Below, one piece after another: positions 1 to 6,204 of a stretch of DNA of 13,797 nt (positions are counted from its first letter, which is position 1; every line of letters starts with the position of its first letter). Position numbers and translations under genes: made by a program. The DNA is from Saprospiraceae bacterium (lineage in GTDB: Bacteria > Bacteroidota > Bacteroidia > Chitinophagales > Saprospiraceae): positions 1 to 13,797 of the forward strand of contig JABDPK010000072.1 of assembly GCA_013042795.1 (NCBI GenBank), written 5' to 3'. The notes beneath the pieces are model-generated. The model worked only from the letters and a program-made list of their open reading frames with translations. It made no database searches and was not told where the DNA came from.

Positions 1-1436
1 AGTTTCACCTAGACCATATCCAGAAAACTAAAATTGTCGCTACAGTCGGTCCCGCCAGTTGTAATGCCAGTAATTTGCTTGCTCTCATCAAAGCAGGCGT
101 TGATATATTCAGACTGAATTTCTCTCATGGAACTCATGAAGACCATCTTCAGGTTATTGAACGCATTAACAACCTCATAGAAAAATATGACGTGCCTGTT
201 GGGATACTTGCCGATCTGCAGGGACCAAAACTCAGGGTAGGTAAAATCGAAAGAGGAACCCTTGAGTTGATCAAAGGTGACGTACTTACGTTTGTGAATG
301 AACCCTGCATAGGGAATCGCGAAAAGATATATATGAGTTATGAGAGTTTCGCACGTGATGTCAACGAAGGAGAACGCGTCCTGGTTGATGATGGAAAACT
401 TGTACTGGAAATTATAAGTACAAATAAAAAGGATGAGGTCAAGCTAAAGGTCCTGCATGGCACAAGCATCTCATCCAACAAAGGCGTAAACCTGCCGGAT
501 ACCCATGTTTCTCTTCCTTCATTAACGGAAAAGGACAAAAAAGACCTTGAATTTATTCTGACACAACCGGTGAACTGGATTGCTCTTTCTTTTGTCAGAA
601 AGGCTGAAGATATCATAGCACTCAAGCAAGAAATACGTAATTCATCACATTTTGCAAAGGTGATTGCCAAAATTGAGAAACCCGAAGCCGTCAAAAAGAT
701 CAAATCCATTATCAAGGCTTCAGACGCTGTAATGGTTGCCAGGGGTGACCTTGGTGTCGAAATTCCAATGGAAAAATTACCAGGAATTCAAAAAGACATT
801 GTCAGACGATGCCTTCACAGGGGTAAACCAGTGATAGTAGCCACACAGATGATGGAAAGTATGATAACCAATCCATCTCCTACAAGAGCTGAAATAACCG
901 ATGTAGCCAATGCTGTATTGGATGGTGCAGATGCTGTGATGCTAAGTGGTGAAACCTCAATCGGTGAACACCCTGTTATGGTTGTCCAGGCCATGAACAA
1001 GATAATTGCTGAAGCAGAAAAGAACTATGAACTTCTGGGAAAAAGGCCAAAAGTATCACGAGAATCACTGACTTTTTATTCCGATACAATATGTATTACG
1101 GCAGCAAAAATGGCTGAAGACATTAAAGCTGAAGCCATCCTGGGAATTACTGTTTCCGGGCACACAGCCTTTAAAGTGTCCAGTTACAGGCCTAAGTCAA
1201 ATATTTATATCTTTTCCTCAGTCAGACCAATGCTGGGTACAATGAATTTGGTATGGGGCGTCAAACCTTTCTTTTACGATAAATTCACATCTACAGACGA
1301 AACAATTGAAGACCTGATTGAAATTTTAAAGGAAAAAAATGTGTTAAAAGAAGGTCAGGTTGTCATTAATACCGCATCTATGCCGTTACATAAGCGTTTC
1401 AGAACAAATACACTTAAAATAACTGTTGTAGAATAG
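1..1436 (+). CDS. pyk: Pyruvate kinase (5' end cut by window edge)
   Basis: Catalyses the last step of glycolysis, phosphoenolpyruvate plus ADP to pyruvate plus ATP, in the cytoplasm. The reading frame is open from base 3 and begins FHLDHIQKTKIVATVGPAS, the conserved N-terminal strand of the family. The gene therefore starts just left of the window, and the TTG at base 75 is not the start. The visible part is 477 residues; the family is usually about 470-480, so only a few residues are missing. Visible motifs, in visible numbering, are RLNFSHG (37-43), ADLQGPKLRVG (about 70-80, entering the B domain), AKIEKPEA with the catalytic lysine near 226, VARGDLGVE (about 245-253), ATQMMESM (about 280-287) and the TRAEITDVANAV segment that follows. 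The C-terminal allosteric-type domain is complete to the TAG stop. Only 30 bp separate it from the TPR gene, so read-through is plausible. Confidence 0.97.
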   Translation, partial: FHLDHIQKTKIVATVGPASCNASNLLALIKAGVDIFRLNFSHGTHEDHLQVIERINNLIEKYDVPVGILADLQGPKLRVGKIERGTLELIKGDVLTFVNEPCIGNREKIYMSYESFARDVNEGERVLVDDGKLVLEIISTNKKDEVKLKVLHGTSISSNKGVNLPDTHVSLPSLTEKDKKDLEFILTQPVNWIALSFVRKAEDIIALKQEIRNSSHFAKVIAKIEKPEAVKKIKSIIKASDAVMVARGDLGVEIPMEKLPGIQKDIVRRCLHRGKPVIVATQMMESMITNPSPTRAEITDVANAVLDGADAVMLSGETSIGEHPVMVVQAMNKIIAEAEKNYELLGKRPKVSRESLTFYSDTICITAAKMAEDIKAEAILGITVSGHTAFKVSSYRPKSNIYIFSSVRPMLGTMNLVWGVKPFFYDKFTSTDETIEDLIEILKEKNVLKEGQVVINTASMPLHKRFRTNTLKITVVE

Positions 1437-1466
1437 GTACAATTTTCTAAACGACAAGGATAGTAC

Positions 1467-2942
1467 ATGAGATTTTTCATAATTCTGGTTTTTACAATGG
1501 CCTTCTTTCCTTCGATCACGGATGCTCAGGCTGGTATTTATTCCGAAACAGATATTGATTATCAATCATTATTCTTTGATGCCGAACTGGCAAAACAACA
1601 AGGCAAAACTGAAGATCAAATAGACTTCCTCCGTGAAATGCTTAAAAGAAAAAAAGATGATCACGCCGTCTATTTTGAGTTGGCAAAAGCTTATCAAATC
1701 ATTGACAATAACGAATTGGCTCAAAAAAATATAGAAAAAGCCATTGACTTAAATCCTTCAAATGAATGGTACCTGCTCATTGGAGCTCAAATTCTTGAAA
1801 AAGGCAAACAGTATAATAAGGCCACAAGTTATTATCAAAGCTTGCTTCAGATCAATCCTAAAAATCTGGCTATTTACCACCAGCTTGCTTTGACTCAGCT
1901 CAACAATAAAAAACCGACTGAAGCGGCAGCAACCCTGGAAAACTGTATTGTCCGTAATGGAATTGATGAGGATACGGCCAGGCGTTTATTTGATATATAC
2001 CGTAATTCCAACAGGAAAGATCAAGCCAGGAACACACTTGAACGATTATGTGAATCTTCACCGGATAACACAAGGTATATGAATAACCTTGCGGGATTCC
2101 TGAATGATATTGGTGAAACAAAAGAAGCTGAAAAAATCTATCATCAAGTCCTTGAACTTGATCCAAGCAATGGCCCGGCAAGTATGGCACTGGTCAAAGA
2201 AAAAACTGTGAAATCAAAAGCTGGAGATTATCTCAGTTCACTTATTCCGGTGATGCAAAACATGAATATTCCCCTGGACAATAAGATTAAGGAATTGATG
2301 CCTTACATTTCCACGATGTCAAAAAATGGAGCCGAAACACCTGCACTGATTGAAATATCGGAATTGCTGGTTGATGCCTATCCTGCAGATGCCAAAGTAT
2401 ATGCAATCCAGGGTGATGTTGCATTCTATACAGGTAATTATATCGGTGCTGAAAAGGCTTATGAAAAGTCAATTTCAATAAATGATCGCCAATATATTCT
2501 TTGGGATCAATGGATGGTGAGCCTCTGGGAAAGGGAAGACTATCAAAAGCTTGAAAAAGTATCATTTGATGCCGTAGACTTATTTCCAAATGAAGCAAGT
2601 GCCTATATCATAAGAAGCCTTTGTCTTGAAAAGACAGGAAATATAGATGAGTCCATGGAATATGCAGATGAAGCTAATTTCATAGCTGCCAATAGTCAAC
2701 GATTTAAATTTCCCCTGGTCATTCTGAACACCTGGCTCAAAAGAAATGATCTCAGTAAAGATGAAATCAAAGATGCTTTGTCCAGGATCAAATTAAATGA
2801 TATTCAGAGTCATATTTACATGGAGCTACTGGGTGATCTTAATAATATCACAGGTAACAAGGAAGTAGCCCGTAAAATGTGGGAAAAAGCAGTTGAACTT
2901 GGTGCTGATCCTGATCGGATCCACCGAAAAACAGGGGCGTAA
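1467..2942 (+). CDS. Secreted tetratricopeptide-repeat protein
   Basis: A 491-residue protein with an N-terminal signal peptide (hydrophobic residues 3-15, likely cut near the TDAQAG segment at 18-23), so it is probably periplasmic or held at the outer membrane through partners. The rest is a helical TPR solenoid. Repeats are recognisable at about 66-99, 100-133, 134-167, 202-235, 305-340 and 447-481, each with the small/aromatic pattern and a final proline-asparagine-type turn such as LNPSNEW or LDPSNGP. TPR arrays are protein-binding scaffolds, and no catalytic domain is seen. The start is supported by an AAGGA ribosome-binding site at 1456-1460, six bases before the ATG. The stop shares one base with the start of the DUF4292 lipoprotein (TAATG). 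Its position ahead of a DUF4292 and a LytM gene suggests a role in the envelope; the specific partner is not known. Confidence 0.85.
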   Translation: MRFFIILVFTMAFFPSITDAQAGIYSETDIDYQSLFFDAELAKQQGKTEDQIDFLREMLKRKKDDHAVYFELAKAYQIIDNNELAQKNIEKAIDLNPSNEWYLLIGAQILEKGKQYNKATSYYQSLLQINPKNLAIYHQLALTQLNNKKPTEAAATLENCIVRNGIDEDTARRLFDIYRNSNRKDQARNTLERLCESSPDNTRYMNNLAGFLNDIGETKEAEKIYHQVLELDPSNGPASMALVKEKTVKSKAGDYLSSLIPVMQNMNIPLDNKIKELMPYISTMSKNGAETPALIEISELLVDAYPADAKVYAIQGDVAFYTGNYIGAEKAYEKSISINDRQYILWDQWMVSLWEREDYQKLEKVSFDAVDLFPNEASAYIIRSLCLEKTGNIDESMEYADEANFIAANSQRFKFPLVILNTWLKRNDLSKDEIKDALSRIKLNDIQSHIYMELLGDLNNITGNKEVARKMWEKAVELGADPDRIHRKTGA

Positions 2943-3727
2943 TGTTCTTACATACCAGAATTTCCCGGTTCCCTATCCTATTTCTGGTGGTCTTATCAGT
3001 TATTTCAATAAGCCTTTCCTGTAAGACTAAGCAAAATTTAATTTCAAGCGACATTAAACTGAGTAAAGACAGTATTGTATCCGGATTTTTGAATCCAATC
3101 GATTTTGAATGGTTTAATGCCAAAGCAAAAGTAATTTTTGATGATGGCTCTTCAAGACAGAAAGCAAATGTCTATATCAGGTATAAAAGGGATAGTATGA
3201 TCTGGATGGTTGTGAAAAAACTAGGTGTAGAAGCGGCACGTATTCAGATCAGTCCTGATTCAGTAACCATAATTAACCGGCTCAACAAAGAATATGAACA
3301 GGCTTCTGTAGAATACCTTGAACAAAGGTATGGACTGAAATCTGATTTTGAATATATTCAAAAAATGATCGCAGGAATACCCCCGGGAATTGATACTACC
3401 GATAAATGGAAAGAAGTATTATCAAATAAAGAGTTGTCCATATTTACCTACCTGCATGATCTTGAATATAATTTCAACTTCGATCTTTTTTCAGGTTACA
3501 ACACGCACGGATCTTTTAGTAATGGCAAAACGATTGAAGGTAACTGGAAGTATGATGACTACAGATCGGTTACAGAAAATATCAACATTCCTTTCTTTCG
3601 TCAGTTCAATGTTAAGTTAAATGGAAATGAAAGTATAATTTTGATCATGGAATTTTCCAGCATCGATCTCGATACAGAAAAACCCATTAGATTCAATGTG
3701 CCAACACACTACAAAAAAATTGGTTAA
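2942..3727 (+). CDS. DUF4292-family lipoprotein
   Basis: A 261-residue protein with a lipoprotein-like N-terminus: basic residues, a hydrophobic run at about 10-25, then SLSCKTK with the candidate lipidated cysteine at 27. The -3 position is serine rather than leucine, so the lipobox is loose, as is often seen in Bacteroidota. The mature part begins with a small polar linker and then a mixed beta-rich domain (for example VIFDDGSSRQKANVYIRYKR and DSVTIINRLNKEYEQ). This pattern resembles the DUF4292 family, which is largely restricted to Bacteroidota. From memory the family is related to the LolA/LolB lipoprotein-carrier fold; that is unverified here, and if right would point to lipoprotein or lipid handling at the outer membrane. 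The gene starts on the last base of the TPR gene and overlaps the LytM gene by up to 32 bp, so the three are probably made together. Confidence 0.78.
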   Translation: MFLHTRISRFPILFLVVLSVISISLSCKTKQNLISSDIKLSKDSIVSGFLNPIDFEWFNAKAKVIFDDGSSRQKANVYIRYKRDSMIWMVVKKLGVEAARIQISPDSVTIINRLNKEYEQASVEYLEQRYGLKSDFEYIQKMIAGIPPGIDTTDKWKEVLSNKELSIFTYLHDLEYNFNFDLFSGYNTHGSFSNGKTIEGNWKYDDYRSVTENINIPFFRQFNVKLNGNESIILIMEFSSIDLDTEKPIRFNVPTHYKKIG

Positions 3728-4838
3728 ATATTTTTTCTTCTTCCTGTCATTTATGATGATCAATGTGTCATTATGCCAGAGTACGGATATTCTTGAAAAA
3801 AATCGTTTGGCTATTACGGAAGCCCTGACAACACTGAACCATTCTTTATCCGGGAACAAAAACAATCAATCAATTGAAAAACAAAGCAAAGAAATCGACA
3901 GGTTGTTCGAAAAAAGGGATTCCATCCTTAACGAATACAAGGATGAACTCAATAAACTGAAATCATATCTTGGGGATACAACTGCTCTGAACAGGATTAA
4001 AAAAGATTCATCGATCTATTATGCATATGCTGACTTTCTTCGTCAATCACATATTGAAGATATTGCGAGGGAAAAACAAGCTGTTAATCCTTCAGAACAA
4101 TGGGCCTATAAAAAATATATAAGGGATAAAATCAATCATTACTATAATATAAAATTAAAGGACTCAATATCTTTTGCCACCAAATCAAAGAAAGAATACG
4201 ATCAAGCTTTTGATAAATGGCAAATGGAAATGATTACCACAGATTCTCTCCGTCTCAGCTATAACTCATTGAAACGATCAACAGCTGCCGTGAAAGTCAA
4301 AGAAACGGTGAATGCAAAGACTGAAGATGTTCCGATAAGAATAAAAAAACTCCAGCAACGTTTCGAAAAGATAAGGCGTTCTGTTATCAGTGTTTCTGGA
4401 GCAGAAGCACAGAATAGGTCCGAAAACATTTTCGAACAAAAACGGGGTTTCCATCGATGGCCTGTCACTGATCCCGAGTTAGATGTCAGGTATGGAAACC
4501 AAAAAGAAAAGGAAACCGGGCATGTTTATTTTAATCCCGGAGTTAACATACATTCAAAAGGTGATAATCTTGTAAAATCTATATTTGAAGGTACAGTCGT
4601 TGCTTTATACAATCTTGAGATTGATGACTATACTGTGATCATCAGGCATGATAATGATTATTATTCCGTGTATTCAGGTTTAAGTTTTTCAAATATGAAT
4701 ATTGATGATCGCGTAAGTACCCAACAAGTCATTGGATTACTGCCTTCATCAGATTCGGGATACAGTATGCATTTACAACTCTGGGAAAACAATAAATCAG
4801 TTAACCCGATTCATTGGCTTAAAAACAGGACAAGATGA
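3696..4838 (+). CDS. LytM/M23-domain protein with degenerate active site (EnvC-like)
   Basis: Up to 380 residues: a signal peptide (hydrophobic 12-27), a charged and probably coiled-coil region (about 55-92 and 180-232), and a C-terminal LytM (peptidase M23) domain at about 252-377. The domain is recognisable from WPV, VRYGN, FNPGVNIHS, the EGTVVAL strand, VIIRHDNDYYSVYSGL, MHLQLW and the final NPIHWL. Active M23 enzymes bind zinc through HxxxD and HxH. Here the equivalents are N280/N284 and H359/Q361, and the usual YxHL histidine is G328, so the domain is unlikely to cut peptidoglycan. Coiled coil plus a zinc-free LytM domain is the layout of EnvC/NlpD-type amidase activators, so a role in activating cell-wall hydrolases is inferred. 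The ATG at 3696 lies inside the preceding gene. A TTG at 3720 would give a tighter signal peptide, and neither has a clear ribosome-binding site. The stop overlaps the hflX start by ATGA. Confidence 0.8.
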   Translation: MCQHTTKKLVKYFFFFLSFMMINVSLCQSTDILEKNRLAITEALTTLNHSLSGNKNNQSIEKQSKEIDRLFEKRDSILNEYKDELNKLKSYLGDTTALNRIKKDSSIYYAYADFLRQSHIEDIAREKQAVNPSEQWAYKKYIRDKINHYYNIKLKDSISFATKSKKEYDQAFDKWQMEMITTDSLRLSYNSLKRSTAAVKVKETVNAKTEDVPIRIKKLQQRFEKIRRSVISVSGAEAQNRSENIFEQKRGFHRWPVTDPELDVRYGNQKEKETGHVYFNPGVNIHSKGDNLVKSIFEGTVVALYNLEIDDYTVIIRHDNDYYSVYSGLSFSNMNIDDRVSTQQVIGLLPSSDSGYSMHLQLWENNKSVNPIHWLKNRTR

Positions 4839-6046
4839 GTGATCAGTGGAAAATAGGAAAAGAAAAAACCAAAGGTTTAAGAAAAAAGGTTGAACGTGCT
4901 ATCCTTGTTGGTCTCATTACTAAAGATCAAACGGAATCACAATCGCAGGAATACCTTGATGAACTTGAATTTCTTGCTGAAACGGCGGGTGCAAAAACAA
5001 TAAAACGTTTTGTGCAAAGATTGAAAAATCCTGACCTCAGGACCTTTGTAGGTAAAGGTAAACTTGAAGAAATCGCTGAATATATTGATACACACGACAT
5101 CGACCTTGTCATTTTTGATGATGATCTGTCGGGGAAACAAACCAGTATCCTGGAAGAAGAGCTCAAGAGGAAAATCGTAGACAGGAGTACCCTGATCCTT
5201 GATATTTTCGCCAGCAGGGCCCAAACAGCCCAGGCAAAAACCCAGGTTGAATTGGCTCAAATGCAATATATGCTTCCAAGACTTCGCGGATTATGGACGC
5301 ACCTTGAAAGACAACGTGGAGGAATTGGTATGCGTGGACCTGGAGAACAGGAAATTGAAACGGATAGAAGGATAGTTCGTGACAAGATCAGTTTACTCAA
5401 AAAGAAACTTGAGAAAATAGATCTTCAAAACCGGACCCAGAGAAAAAACAGGGGACAACTTATTCGCGTCTCCCTGGTGGGTTATACCAATGTCGGTAAA
5501 TCCACACTGATGAATCTATTGAGCAAATCAGAAGTCTTCGCAGAAAATAAACTCTTTGCTACACTGGACACAACTGTTCGTAAAGTCGTATTTGGAAGAA
5601 TGCCATTTTTGCTGTCTGACACTGTCGGATTCATAAGGAAACTTCCACACCATCTTGTTGAAAGCTTCAAATCAACACTTGACGAAGTTCGGGAAAGTGA
5701 TATTCTGCTACATGTCGTAGATTTTGCACATCCCCAGTATGAAGATCATATCAAAACAGTTAATATGACTTTGCAGGATCTTGGAAGTCTGGAAAAACCC
5801 ACCTTGATGGTCTTCAACAAACTTGATCTCTACAGGGAACGTTATTTTGACAAGCTACTCGAAAATGATGTCAAAGAAGAGATTCTTGAAGATATTCGGG
5901 ATACCATGAAAAACAGGTACGAACATGACAATGTGTTTATTTCAGCAATCAATAAGGAAAATATGGCTGATCTCAGACTAAAGCTGGAAATAATGGTTCG
6001 TGAATTTTATGAGATCCGGTATCCATACCAGGTGCAGAGGTGGTAA
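4835..6046 (+). CDS. hflX: Ribosome-associated GTPase HflX
   Basis: A 403-residue cytoplasmic GTPase. In studied bacteria HflX binds the 50S subunit and splits stalled or hibernating ribosomes, especially under heat or antibiotic stress. The N-terminal HflX domain (about 20-160) includes NPDLRTFVGKGKLEEI and DRSTLILDIFASRAQTAQAK. It is followed by the family's glycine-rich signature RGGIGMRGPGEQEIETDRR (161-179) and a helical linker. The GTPase domain has every core motif: GYTNVGKST (216-224, P loop), the threonines of FATLDTT (switch I), DTVGF (262-266), NKLD (328-331) and SAI (370-372). The length is close to that of other HflX proteins (E. coli is about 426). The ATG overlaps the upstream stop by four bases, with AGGA at 4827-4830 as ribosome-binding site. 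Placement behind an envelope module probably reflects shared transcription rather than shared function. Confidence 0.96.
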   Translation: MSDQWKIGKEKTKGLRKKVERAILVGLITKDQTESQSQEYLDELEFLAETAGAKTIKRFVQRLKNPDLRTFVGKGKLEEIAEYIDTHDIDLVIFDDDLSGKQTSILEEELKRKIVDRSTLILDIFASRAQTAQAKTQVELAQMQYMLPRLRGLWTHLERQRGGIGMRGPGEQEIETDRRIVRDKISLLKKKLEKIDLQNRTQRKNRGQLIRVSLVGYTNVGKSTLMNLLSKSEVFAENKLFATLDTTVRKVVFGRMPFLLSDTVGFIRKLPHHLVESFKSTLDEVRESDILLHVVDFAHPQYEDHIKTVNMTLQDLGSLEKPTLMVFNKLDLYRERYFDKLLENDVKEEILEDIRDTMKNRYEHDNVFISAINKENMADLRLKLEIMVREFYEIRYPYQVQRW

Positions 6047-6048
6047 TC

Positions 6049-6106
6049 GAGTTTAGGAGTTTATCCTCCTTCGTCAAGACTTCGACGGATAGTGAGAGTT
6101 TAGGAG
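6049..6106. repeat. 11-bp direct repeat flanking small hairpins
   Basis: GAGTTTAGGAG occurs at 6049-6059 and again, exactly, at 6096-6106, a spacing of 47 bp. Between and partly within the copies are two short inverted repeats: AGGAG/CTCCT (6055-6059 with 6066-6070) and an imperfect one (CGTCAA 6072-6077 with TT and GACG at 6081-6087, one bulge). The unit sits directly after the hflX stop in the convergent gap with bamA. It resembles the small interspersed intergenic repeats often found in Bacteroidota, but only one unit is visible here, so this is an inference. Confidence 0.45.
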
Positions 6107-6140
6107 AAAATAGACACTTTTATCAAGTAGGTATCCGAAC

Positions 6141-6163
6141 AAAAAAAGATTCAATCATTTTTT
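6141..6163. terminator. Possible bidirectional terminator between hflX and bamA
   Basis: A-tract and T-tract surround a small hairpin: AAAAAAGAT (6142-6150) can pair with ATC and TTTTTT (6154-6156 and 6158-6163) around a 3-base loop, with one bulged A at 6157. The position between two convergent genes suits a terminator working both ways, because either strand reads into a U-run. The stem has only one G-C pair, so it is weak and the call is tentative. Confidence 0.25.
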
Positions 6164-6204
6164 AGCCGCCGAAGCTTTAGCAAATGAGGCCAATCAGCCA
6201 ATCA

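Noticed and set aside
75..77. TTG as the start codon of pyruvate kinase
   Set aside because: The frame stays open upstream to base 3 and encodes the conserved KTKIVATVGPAS strand, so the gene begins left of the window.
1900..2598. Minus-strand open frames of about 96 and 103 residues inside the TPR gene
   Set aside because: They lie antisense to a clear gene, have unnatural composition rich in His, Tyr and Gln, and show no family motif.
4937..5266. Minus-strand open frame of about 109 residues inside hflX
   Set aside because: It is fully antisense to conserved HflX coding sequence, with no recognisable domain or ribosome-binding site.
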